Assembly (NCBI GenBank): GCA_017399445.1
Contig: JAFQCM010000124.1
Span: forward strand, 1-61,119
From: Lachnospiraceae bacterium
GTDB taxonomy: Bacteria > Bacillota > Clostridia > Lachnospirales > Lachnospiraceae
Reading direction: 5' to 3'
DNA: 61,119 bases
A program made the position numbers and the translations under genes. The notes below the pieces were generated by a model. The model did not search any database and was not told the DNA's origin. It saw only the letters and a list, made by a program, of their open reading frames with translations. Below, piece after piece: positions 17,964 through 26,125 of this stretch; position 1 is the stretch's first letter; each line of letters starts with the position of its first letter.

Positions 17964-18240
17964 TCCATCTCCCTATCTTTTAATAATTCCATACACCAAA
18001 CCTCGTATGAATGCTCTTTACAAATCAAATCAGAGGTTTTTTCTTCAGTTTTCGTGCTTTCTTCTTCGTGGTGCAGATAATAATTCACCTTATCCAGTGT
18101 TTCTCTTATGTTTGTAATGGATTTGTCATACACCTTAATACTTGGACTGTCATACATCCATGCCAGATAACGGAAGTAAATTTTTTCACACACCATTGAA
18201 ATGATTAGGAAACAACATGAACTCCGGACAACCTACAGTC
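17960..18240 (-). pseudogene. Internally deleted remnant of a CgeB-like glycosyltransferase
   Basis: The minus strand has a 78-codon frame (18196-17960) reading YLAWMYDSPSIKVYDKSITN near its start and CKEHSYEVWCMELL at its end. The intact CgeB-like protein at 37668-38843 has YISWVYDSPHITLYSKTIFN about 95 residues in, and YHSYKVRIGTILE at its C-terminus. The remnant brings these together, so about 250 residues are missing. Upstream, in another frame, FMLFPNHFNG may match the FVFSFNYFP segment that precedes this in the intact gene. There is no ribosome site at its ATG. Confidence 0.6.
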
Positions 18241-18249
18241 ATTTTACTT

Positions 18250-18651
18250 TTAAGTTTCTTTTACAAACTTTAAAAACTCGTCATAATCTCTTATATAATC
18301 CGCCTCCACATAATGCTCTGATGCCAACACCATCAAAACTGCATCCGATGAAAAATTATACATTTCTCTCCACATATTGTTTGGCACATATAAACCCTCA
18401 TAAGGCTTTTCTAAGGACACTATCTTTTTCTGTTTTCCATTATCCAGCAACACATCACAAGAACCGTGAATGCATATCAGAATCTGCTCCAAATTCTTAT
18501 GGGCATGAAATCCTCTATGTACTCCTCCTTTTGTATCATACATATAATAAACCCTTTTGATTTCAAAAGGAATATCGTCAAATTCTTCCAAGGCAACCAG
18601 CATTCCCCGGTCATCTCCATGTTGCTGAAATGCATATTTTATAATCTGCAT
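18250..18651 (-). CDS. dTDP-4-oxo-6-deoxyhexose 3,4-ketoisomerase (FdtA/QdtA-like cupin)
   Basis: A 133-aa single-domain cupin of the WxcM-like family. It has the DDRGMLVALEE strand and the active-site motif HRGFHAHKNLEQILICIHG, where the histidines act in tautomerisation, plus the later VPNNMWREMYNF. It converts dTDP-4-keto-6-deoxyglucose to a 3-keto-6-deoxyhexose, the substrate for the aminotransferase at 15690. FdtA (galacto) and QdtA (gluco) differ in stereochemistry and cannot be separated by eye. Between this gene and the acetyltransferase lies only a CgeB-like remnant. Confidence 0.87.
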   Translation of the reverse strand: MQIIKYAFQQHGDDRGMLVALEEFDDIPFEIKRVYYMYDTKGGVHRGFHAHKNLEQILICIHGSCDVLLDNGKQKKIVSLEKPYEGLYVPNNMWREMYNFSSDAVLMVLASEHYVEADYIRDYDEFLKFVKET

Positions 18652-18693
18652 AACTTTTCTCCTAACTACTCAATTCTATTTTCTACTAAATTT

Positions 18694-20274
18694 CTAAAAT
18701 TGTTGACTTTCTTCCATTTTTTTTACAATTTTCACAAACTCTGCTTCGCTATCCATTAATCTTGCCGCACGTTCCTTAGCTTTATCACTCATCAAATCAT
18801 AAAACGCTTTATCTCTTACATATCTTAAAACTTTCTGATACATTTCATCATAGTCCTTCACTAGAAAATCTTCACCTGCTCCAACTGCTCCATCTCCATA
18901 ATTCATCGTCACTACAGGCAGTCCTTTATATAAAGCTTCTGCAACAGAAGTTCCCCCTCCCATCCTCTTCGGATTTATATATAAATCCAAACATTCATTT
19001 ACTGCCAATACATCTTCCTGATGTCCTAAATTTACACCATATTGTTTAAATATTTCATTTTTATTTGCAATCTTATCATATTTAGTAAATAAACCAACAA
19101 ATGCAATATATATTCCATTTTCCATAAGTTTCAAAAGCATTTGCAAACAACCTTCATCAATATCCCAATCCAAACGGTCACCAATAATTACTGCAACAAA
19201 TCCTTCTTTGGGAACCCCTAATTCTTCACGTGTATATTTATGTGTCTGTTCCTTAAAAGCTGATGTGAATAAACTCTCTATCATATGTTCTTTAGAATAA
19301 TTATGTTTGTGCATCCATTTTTGTTCTTTATCTGATATTTTTCTTCCAATTGCTTGGAATTGCCCTCTTGTCATTGTTTTATCTGATGGTGCAAGAGAAA
19401 TTGCTATGGTTGGAATCACATTACTACATATATCACTGACAATACTATTTCCACCAATCGTTAATATAAAGTAAGGTTTCTCCGTTTTTATAACTTCTAA
19501 TATTTCACGTATTATTGGCACTGATGGCATATTTTCAGGACATTGATAAAATGCATATTTTCTCCCCTTATACTCTAGCCATTCTTCATTACATAACTCT
19601 GTTAAGTAATTAGCTGTACCTCTTCCAAAAAATCTAACGTTTCCATTTCTGCTCATACATTCAGCTGTATTAATAATATAAACGTTCTTTTTTAATACTT
19701 CATCTAAAATACGGCATCGATCAAGTAATGTTTTTGTAGGTCCATGGTTCATACCTAAAATCTGACTTGTAAGAACAAGTACAAAATCCGAATTTCTTTC
19801 CTCTTTAGGTATTAATGCATACTCAGCCTGAACTTGGATATAATATTCTTGATAAACTTTACTATATAAATCATCTAGTATATCTTCCACTTCATCACTT
19901 ACTACTTCTTGATTAATGAAATTAAATCTTACAAATTGATGGTATAAAAAAAGTTTTGTTTCTTTTGTTATCTTAATATCTTTAATACAATAATCTATCA
20001 TCAAACAATATAGTGTTTGGTTCTTCGTTGCATATAACAGAAATGACATGATAAAATAGTAATTTTCACCTAATTTCCCTTCTTGCAATACCTCTAGACA
20101 TTCTTTCACTAAATATTCGGCATTCTTTCTCCTATATTCTTGATTTTGTGCCATATACAAATTAAATATTGCATCAAGTTCTTCAATACTCCACTTTTCT
20201 TGATTTTTTGCATACTCATTTATCATCAGCACAAGTGTTTCAAGAATAGTTTGCTCATTCCAAAAATCCTCCAT
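18694..20274 (-). CDS. Large GT-B type glycosyltransferase with N-terminal helical domain
   Basis: A 526-aa protein. Residues 1-180 are helical and of no clear family. The rest looks like a GT-B fold: an acceptor-side part with LVLTSQILGMNHGPTKTL, and a donor-side part with EGFVAVIIGDRLD. The sugar-nucleotide site NPKRMGGGTSVAEALYKG is followed by LPVVTMNYGDGA. It likely transfers a sugar in flagellin glycosylation; the large helical domain could recognise a protein acceptor. I chose the ATG at 20274 because GAGGAG precedes it at 9 bases; the frame reaches back into the upstream gene via a TTG. Confidence 0.7.
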   Translation of the reverse strand: MEDFWNEQTILETLVLMINEYAKNQEKWSIEELDAIFNLYMAQNQEYRRKNAEYLVKECLEVLQEGKLGENYYFIMSFLLYATKNQTLYCLMIDYCIKDIKITKETKLFLYHQFVRFNFINQEVVSDEVEDILDDLYSKVYQEYYIQVQAEYALIPKEERNSDFVLVLTSQILGMNHGPTKTLLDRCRILDEVLKKNVYIINTAECMSRNGNVRFFGRGTANYLTELCNEEWLEYKGRKYAFYQCPENMPSVPIIREILEVIKTEKPYFILTIGGNSIVSDICSNVIPTIAISLAPSDKTMTRGQFQAIGRKISDKEQKWMHKHNYSKEHMIESLFTSAFKEQTHKYTREELGVPKEGFVAVIIGDRLDWDIDEGCLQMLLKLMENGIYIAFVGLFTKYDKIANKNEIFKQYGVNLGHQEDVLAVNECLDLYINPKRMGGGTSVAEALYKGLPVVTMNYGDGAVGAGEDFLVKDYDEMYQKVLRYVRDKAFYDLMSDKAKERAARLMDSEAEFVKIVKKMEESQQF

Positions 20275-20287
20275 AACCTTTATCTCC

Positions 20288-20938
20288 TCATACAATTTGT
20301 CTAGCCGGCACTCCAACTACTGTCACATCACTTTCTACATCCTTCACCACTACAGCTCCAGCGCCAACTATTATTCTCTCTCCAATCCTAATCCCTTGTA
20401 TTACCATAGCCCCCATACCTATCTCACTTTCTTTTCCGATGGTTACATTCCCCGCGAGTCCTGCCTTAGGACTTAAGGTTACAAAATCTCCCAATACACT
20501 CTCATGGCAAACACTTGCATCTATATTCAAAAAAACAAAATCTCCCAATACTGCTCCTGTAGAAACCATGGCTCCCCTGGAAATAATACAACCTTCTCCC
20601 ATAGCTGCATCTTCTGCAACAGCTGTATGCGAAAGTATAATATTAGGGAACTTAAGCATCTGATTTTTCCTCAATTTGATTGCGATTTTTTTCCTTAAAT
20701 AAGGTTCTCCCACACAAACCGCTACATTCATTTCTTCTGTAGCATTCAAAAGCACCTCATCCCTCCCAAGATAAGGACATTTCTTTAAAATACGCTTTAC
20801 ATTCTCGTCATTTTCATCAAAATATTCATCAACAAATCCTAATACATTCCAAGTAGGAACTTCTTTATTCAGTTCTTCAATTTGAAAGAGCAGTTCGCGC
20901 ATGCAGCCACCGCTTCCTACCAATATTAAATCCCGCAT
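20288..20938 (-). CDS. NeuD-family acyltransferase (candidate LegH)
   Basis: A 216-aa protein with an N-terminal PglD/NeuD nucleotide-binding part (MRDLILVGSGGCMRELLFQI, VLGFVDEYFDEN) and a C-terminal hexapeptide beta-helix (AMGEGCIISRGAMVSTGAV, ending VGAGAVVVKDV and VVGVPARQIV). The family acetylates sugar-nucleotide amines or sialic-type acids with acetyl-CoA. In a legionaminic cluster lacking another acetyltransferase it is the best candidate for the 4-amino N-acetylation step (LegH). It overlaps the cytidylyltransferase by 13 bases. O-acetylation of the finished acid is the alternative role. Confidence 0.82.
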   Translation of the reverse strand: MRDLILVGSGGCMRELLFQIEELNKEVPTWNVLGFVDEYFDENDENVKRILKKCPYLGRDEVLLNATEEMNVAVCVGEPYLRKKIAIKLRKNQMLKFPNIILSHTAVAEDAAMGEGCIISRGAMVSTGAVLGDFVFLNIDASVCHESVLGDFVTLSPKAGLAGNVTIGKESEIGMGAMVIQGIRIGERIIVGAGAVVVKDVESDVTVVGVPARQIV

Positions 20939-21627
20939 ATTTTTTCTCTTTCTTTCATATACATTTCAGCAATTTTGAAATCCATCAAATCATCCACATC
21001 TATAGATCGTTCCTTAGGCATAATATATGCATAACTTTTCTCACCATATATTTCCTGCCTATTTATAATAATTTGGCTATCCATCATATAAATAGCCCCA
21101 TTGATTCTATAATATGTATCTAGTTTCTGCCTCTGCACATTTGTTGCCTTACTCAAAAATCCATCCATACTCAAATTTTTTGATAATGTATTACTCCACA
21201 AAGGCGAATGTTCCATTTCACATACTCCTACCACTGCTGTTGCTGATTTTAAGAAATACAATTTAGACGCATTTGTAATATCTTCTGCTATTCTAAGTGG
21301 TGAAGTAGGCTGCAATAATGTAACTACATCAAATTGTTTCCCCAGTTTCTTATATTCTTCTAATACAAACCGAACTGCATCCCATGTAGTAGCTGTATCA
21401 CTAGAAAGTTCCTCTCTTCTCAAGAAAGGTACATCTGCACCATATTCTCTGGCAATTTCTGCATAATGCTCACTGTCTGTGGATACATGTACCACGTCAA
21501 TTTTTCCGGACTTTTTTGCTGCTTCTATAGAATATGCCAGCATTGGTTTTCCACACAATTCTCTAATATTTTTATCCGGAAGCCCCTTAGAACCGCTTCT
21601 TGCTGGGATAATTGCTATATTTTTCAT
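20926..21627 (-). CDS. legF: CMP-nonulosonate cytidylyltransferase (LegF/NeuA-like)
   Basis: A 233-aa protein with the acylneuraminate cytidylyltransferase signature IAIIPARSGSKGLPDKNIRE at the N-terminus, VVTLLQPTSPLR in the middle and RSIDVDDLMDFKIAE at the end. It activates the nonulosonic acid with CTP to give the CMP-sugar donor used by Maf transferases. Adjacent LegG and LegI homologues support legionaminic rather than pseudaminic acid. The ATG at 21627 follows GAGGTG; the upstream TTG in frame lies in the end of legG. Confidence 0.87.
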   Translation of the reverse strand: MKNIAIIPARSGSKGLPDKNIRELCGKPMLAYSIEAAKKSGKIDVVHVSTDSEHYAEIAREYGADVPFLRREELSSDTATTWDAVRFVLEEYKKLGKQFDVVTLLQPTSPLRIAEDITNASKLYFLKSATAVVGVCEMEHSPLWSNTLSKNLSMDGFLSKATNVQRQKLDTYYRINGAIYMMDSQIIINRQEIYGEKSYAYIMPKERSIDVDDLMDFKIAEMYMKEREKICGI

Positions 21628-21628
21628 A

Positions 21629-22798
21629 CTACACCTCAAATTCTACATCATAAAATTTCTTTTGTAATTTAATATTATCTTTTCTGAGAAATTCTCTAAT
21701 TACAGCTACAATTTTTTCTGATGTATTTCCATCTCCATAAGGATTTCTCACAAATTGTGCTATTCTTTTTGCTTCTTCTGATGCTGCATTACAAAATGCC
21801 TTTGAAATCTCTTCATAACTTTCACCACAGTTAATCACACTTTCTGCCTGTATTCTCCCCTTTTGTCGTTCACCAATATTTATTGTTGGAACTTTTAAAG
21901 AAGGGACTTCAATAATACCACTGGAAGAGTTCCCTGCTACAAAATCAGCATATTTTACTGCACTTAAATACCGCTTCATCCCCAAAGAACTTACCACCAA
22001 AACATTTTCATTTTCTTCTGCAAATTTTTCTAACATTTCATTAATGATTTCTCCACCATTATCTGCATTTGCCTTTGTAATAATATACTGGTATTCCTTA
22101 TGCTCTTTTACCACTCTCAAGAAATTTTGAAGTTGCTGTTCCACACTACTCTCAGACAATGTAACTGGATGATATGTTGCCACAATATATGGCTTTTCTA
22201 ATGAAAATCCAATACTTTCTGATAATTCCTTCTTTGACAACAAGCTTGTTTTCAGAATATTTTCAATTCCTGTAGCTCCTACTCTGAAAACCCGCTCTGG
22301 TTCCTCACCTAACTGGATTACCCTTTTACGATATTCTTCTGTACTGGTAAAATGAAGATAACTTAACTTAGTAATCGCATGGCGTATAGATTCATCCATT
22401 GCACCTTCTGTAATTTCTCCACCATGTAAATGAGCAATGGGAATCTTATTTAGCATAGCGGCTGTGCAAATGCCCATCAACTCATATCTGTCCCCTAAAA
22501 CTATTAACAAATCCAGTCTATTCCTTGCAAAATACGCTCCAAATCTACCCATAGCAGTAGCAGTAATTTCTGACATAGACTGGCTTTCTTCATTCATAAT
22601 GGAAATTTTCTCATCTATTTCTACTCCATCAGCCTGGATTTCTCTGATAGTTTCACCAAATTTTTTCACCAAATGAGTTCCTGTAACAATTACTTTGGTT
22701 TCAATTTCATCGCTATATTTTCTTAATTCTTTTATCACAGGACTTAACAGTCCATATTCTGCTCTGGTGGCAGTTACAATACCAATTACTTTTTTCAT
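21629..22798 (-). CDS. legG: UDP-GlcNAc 2-epimerase, hydrolysing (LegG/NeuC-like)
   Basis: A 389-aa protein of the NeuC type. Motifs include GIVTATRAEYGLLSPVI at the N-terminus, LIVLGDRYELMGI, the catalytic HLHGGEITEGAMDESIRHAI, and FVAGNSSSGIIEVPSL near the C-terminus. The enzyme removes the nucleotide and inverts C2 to give a free 2,4-diacetamido mannose-type sugar, the substrate of LegI. In the GDP-based pathway the substrate is GDP-linked. It is followed immediately by legF, two bases away. Confidence 0.87.
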   Translation of the reverse strand: MKKVIGIVTATRAEYGLLSPVIKELRKYSDEIETKVIVTGTHLVKKFGETIREIQADGVEIDEKISIMNEESQSMSEITATAMGRFGAYFARNRLDLLIVLGDRYELMGICTAAMLNKIPIAHLHGGEITEGAMDESIRHAITKLSYLHFTSTEEYRKRVIQLGEEPERVFRVGATGIENILKTSLLSKKELSESIGFSLEKPYIVATYHPVTLSESSVEQQLQNFLRVVKEHKEYQYIITKANADNGGEIINEMLEKFAEENENVLVVSSLGMKRYLSAVKYADFVAGNSSSGIIEVPSLKVPTINIGERQKGRIQAESVINCGESYEEISKAFCNAASEEAKRIAQFVRNPYGDGNTSEKIVAVIREFLRKDNIKLQKKFYDVEFEV

Positions 22799-22832
22799 AT
22801 ATCTTCCCTGACATTCATAACTAAATATGCAC

Positions 22833-23831
22833 TTATACTTCTATCTTTTCCTCTGCTTCAAAGTCTCTTTTTGCAGCTTTTCCAATTATTTCTTCCCATA
22901 ACATAGGAGAGATTCCATCCCCAGGTCTCTTAACAGTAAGATTATTCTCTGTAAACACTTCACCCTTTTTTATGTTTTTCGATGCAACAATACTTTTTCT
23001 GGCTACTGCAATGTTTTTCTTTTCGGAACCGCTAGGCCTCTTTTCTCCATTTCCCAATGCCTTCTCTATATTTCTAATTGCCTTTACCATTTCCTGCAAT
23101 TCTTTTGGCTCTAAGCTGGCTTTATGGTCCGGCCCCTCCATATTTTTGTCTAACGTAAAATGCTTTTCTATTACAACCGCTCCCCTTGCAACCGCTGCTA
23201 TAGGCACTTCAATTCCCTGAGTATGGTCAGAATATCCCACCGACACTTGAAATACTTCTGCAAGGGTATCCATTGCCTTTAAATTCACATCCTCATAAGG
23301 TGTTGGATATTCTGTATTGCAATGTAACAATGAGATATTCTTTGTTCCATTTTTTTTAAGAACCTCTACTGCTTGCTCTATTTCTTCCATTTCACACATA
23401 CCGGTAGACATAACCACATCGGTGCCAGTTCTTGCAATTTTAACCAAATATGGATAATTCGTAATTTCCCCAGATGGAATCTTAAAAAAGTCCATTCCTA
23501 AATTATTTAAAAATTCAATACTTTCTAAATCGAAAGGAGTAGACAAAAAACCTATCTCTTTTTCTTCACAATATGCTTTTAATTCTTCAAACTCTTTTTG
23601 AGATAGTTCCAACTTTTTCAGCATACTAAGCTGGGATTCCTTTTTCCCTGTATTCTGCTCCTGGTACTCCGCCATTTTCGCATTTATAGAAACCAATTTT
23701 TCCGAAACAAAGGTCTGAAATTTTATATAATCTACTCCTGCTGCTTTGGCCACATCTACCATCTGTTTTGCAGTTTCAAAACTACCATTATGATTTACGC
23801 CTGCTTCTGCAATAATTATCACTCTTTCCAT
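22833..23831 (-). CDS. legI: Legionaminate/N-acetylneuraminate synthase (LegI/NeuB-like)
   Basis: A 332-aa enzyme. It has IIAEAGVNHNGSFETAKQMV at the N-terminus, IKFQTFVSEKLV, FKIPSGEITNYPYL, SVGYSDHTQGIEVPIAA and EKHFTLDKNMEGPDHKAS, all typical of the NeuB barrel. The C-terminal 60 residues are an antifreeze-like SAF domain (SIVASKNIKKGEVFTENNL). It condenses phosphoenolpyruvate with the 2,4-diacetamido hexose to form the nine-carbon acid. Its place between legG and ptmE points to legionaminic acid. Confidence 0.9.
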   Translation of the reverse strand: MERVIIIAEAGVNHNGSFETAKQMVDVAKAAGVDYIKFQTFVSEKLVSINAKMAEYQEQNTGKKESQLSMLKKLELSQKEFEELKAYCEEKEIGFLSTPFDLESIEFLNNLGMDFFKIPSGEITNYPYLVKIARTGTDVVMSTGMCEMEEIEQAVEVLKKNGTKNISLLHCNTEYPTPYEDVNLKAMDTLAEVFQVSVGYSDHTQGIEVPIAAVARGAVVIEKHFTLDKNMEGPDHKASLEPKELQEMVKAIRNIEKALGNGEKRPSGSEKKNIAVARKSIVASKNIKKGEVFTENNLTVKRPGDGISPMLWEEIIGKAAKRDFEAEEKIEV

Positions 23832-23843
23832 AGTAATTCCTCT

Positions 23844-24914
23844 TTATTCTGCCTTAATATTTAACTTTGCTTCCATACGGCGCATTTCTTCAAACTCACC
23901 CATATCAAGGAAAGATTCTTCACTGATTGGATACATTCCAACCCGCTCATTTCTTCGTAAAAGTTCATCTGATAAATCCGTCATATGATAAAAGGTATCT
24001 GCTGGAATTAATTTCAAAGCTTCCGGATTTACTACATACATCCCTGTATTTACAAAGTAGGATAGTTTTGGTTTTTCTTCCATAGACAAAACTACTCCGT
24101 CTTCTTTTGCATTAATCACTCCATAGGGAACTACAATATTTTTCAATGCAGTTACTATGGTAAGCATATTACCTGATTCTACATGATACTTGTATATGTC
24201 TGTGTAATCAGCATCAATTAGAATATCGCAGTTTGTCACAAATACAGGCTTGTCAAATTCTTCCTCTATCAGCTGAATACTTCCGGCAGTTCCTAATGGC
24301 TTGTCTTCCTCCACATAATGAATCTGATAACTTGGAGTCAGATCATTAAAGTAAGAACGAATCATATTTTTACGATAATTTACTGTAATATAGTATGTAT
24401 CCATTCCGAAACCACAAAAACGGTCAATAATTCTTTCCATAATTGGTATATCACCAATCGGAATCAATGGTTTTGGTAATATTTTTGTATATGGGCGAAG
24501 TCTGGTTCCTTTTCCACCCGCCATAATAATAACTGGAACATCTTCTAATTTATTATTGATACTTTTGCCCGCATGCTCCTGTTCTTCCAAAATGATATCC
24601 TTTAAAATACCTTTTGCATTTACAACAGGAATAGAATTCACCATATACTTTTCAATCAGTTCCTGTGCCATTCCTATGTCTTTTTGGTAAATTACTTTCG
24701 GAGCTTTATTCATAATAGAAAGAATATTTCCATTTAAATCGGCTGTTTTTATCAGCCATCTACGAATATCACCATCTGTAAGAGAGCCTAATAGCTTATA
24801 CTTTTCATCTACAATATACACAATTCCTCTTGTGTTAATATCAATCTGCTGCATAGCATCTACAATTGTTGATTTTGCAGTAATTACAAATTTATTCATT
24901 TGTTCTCTATCCAT
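23844..24914 (-). CDS. ptmE: CBS-domain nucleotidyltransferase, PtmE-like (GlcN-1-P guanylyltransferase)
   Basis: A 356-aa protein with paired CBS domains at residues 10-110 (YKLLGSLTDGDIRRWLIKT, MVNSIPVVNAKGIL) followed by a nucleotidyltransferase domain (VPVIIMAGGKGTRLRPYTKI, PKPLIPIGDIP, VTNCDILIDADYTDI). This fusion is characteristic of PtmE, which makes GDP-glucosamine at the start of the GDP-based legionaminic acid pathway known in Campylobacter jejuni. The CBS pair may sense adenosine nucleotides. Gene neighbours legB, legC and legI agree. Confidence 0.85.
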   Translation of the reverse strand: MDREQMNKFVITAKSTIVDAMQQIDINTRGIVYIVDEKYKLLGSLTDGDIRRWLIKTADLNGNILSIMNKAPKVIYQKDIGMAQELIEKYMVNSIPVVNAKGILKDIILEEQEHAGKSINNKLEDVPVIIMAGGKGTRLRPYTKILPKPLIPIGDIPIMERIIDRFCGFGMDTYYITVNYRKNMIRSYFNDLTPSYQIHYVEEDKPLGTAGSIQLIEEEFDKPVFVTNCDILIDADYTDIYKYHVESGNMLTIVTALKNIVVPYGVINAKEDGVVLSMEEKPKLSYFVNTGMYVVNPEALKLIPADTFYHMTDLSDELLRRNERVGMYPISEESFLDMGEFEEMRRMEAKLNIKAE

Positions 24915-24941
24915 ATGTTCCCCTCCCTATTCATGAGTCCT

Positions 24942-26099
24942 TTATATGTTTTCTAGTTTTTCTACCACATAACCTATCTCTTCTTCTGTAATATTAGTGC
25001 TACATGGAATATTAATAATTCTTTCACTTTCCTTGACTGCCTGGGTAATTTGGTATGTCTTACATTCCCTATAAGGTTTCTGTTCATGTATTAACCCCCA
25101 TATAGGTCTGGTTTGGATTCCATCTGCCTGCAGTTTTTCAATTATTATTTTCAAATCTTCTGCGGAAGTACTAGTCCTTACTTCTAACGCATAAAACCAC
25201 TTATTGGAATGAATATTGTTTGAAAATCCTCTTAAGCAATATTTTTCCTGATGTGAAAGCAGTTTCCGATAAAGTTCATAATTTGCATTTTTCCTTTTTA
25301 TAAATTCCGGAAGCATTTCCAATTGTGCCACACCAAGTGCCGCCTGCAAATTTGTCATACGATAATTATATCCAATCTCATTATGAACATAATATAATCC
25401 ATCATCCTTCGCCTGAGTTGATAGATATTTTAGATGCTTTAACTCTTCTACATTCTTAGCAGTTAATGCACCACCTCCACCAGTTGTAATAATTTTGTTA
25501 CCATTAAAGGAAAAGGCTCCAAAATCACCTATAGTTCCGGCATATTTTCCTTTATATTTTCCTTCTGTATAATATGTTCCTAATGCTTCTGTAGCATCTT
25601 CAATTACCTTAAAATGATATTTTTCAGAAAGCTCCATAATTGTTTCCAAATCTGCCATATTGCCGAAAACATGAACTACAACCAATGCTTTAATCACCTT
25701 ACCATCTTCTTTTAATTTAAGTCTTTCTCCATCAAAGGAACACTTTTCTTCAATAAATGAGGTCAGCTTTTTGGTATCCATGCAAAAGCTTTCATCACAA
25801 TCCATAAAAATCGGCTCTGCAAGCTGGTATTTCACCGGATTCACAGCAGCAATAAATGTTAATGTAGGTACAATAACATAATCTCCTGCTTCTACCCCTA
25901 CTTCTACTAATGCCATATGTAAGGCTGAAGTACCACTTTGACATGCTACTGTCATTGGTACGTTTAAAAATTCTGCTAATTTTTCTTCCAACTCATTAAT
26001 ATAGGCACCTCCGGTAGATACCCATCCTTCCTTTACTGCCTGACTCACGTATTTTTCTTCGTTTCCTTCAAAATTTGGTACTGAAAGTGGTATGTTCAT
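24942..26099 (-). CDS. legC: LegC-like PLP aminotransferase
   Basis: A 385-aa aminotransferase of the DegT family with the LegC-type opening MNIPLSVPNFEGNEEKYV and EGWVSTGGAYI. It then has ACQSGTSALHMAL, VIEDATEALGTYY and the PLP lysine in FSFNGNKIITTGGGGAL. LegC aminates C4 of the 4-keto sugar nucleotide made by LegB. The enzyme differs clearly from the FdtB-like aminotransferase at 15690, so the island makes two amino-sugar types. Confidence 0.87.
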   Translation of the reverse strand: MNIPLSVPNFEGNEEKYVSQAVKEGWVSTGGAYINELEEKLAEFLNVPMTVACQSGTSALHMALVEVGVEAGDYVIVPTLTFIAAVNPVKYQLAEPIFMDCDESFCMDTKKLTSFIEEKCSFDGERLKLKEDGKVIKALVVVHVFGNMADLETIMELSEKYHFKVIEDATEALGTYYTEGKYKGKYAGTIGDFGAFSFNGNKIITTGGGGALTAKNVEELKHLKYLSTQAKDDGLYYVHNEIGYNYRMTNLQAALGVAQLEMLPEFIKRKNANYELYRKLLSHQEKYCLRGFSNNIHSNKWFYALEVRTSTSAEDLKIIIEKLQADGIQTRPIWGLIHEQKPYRECKTYQITQAVKESERIINIPCSTNITEEEIGYVVEKLENI

Positions 26100-26125
26100 T
26101 ATAATCCCCCTCTTTTCCTGAAACT

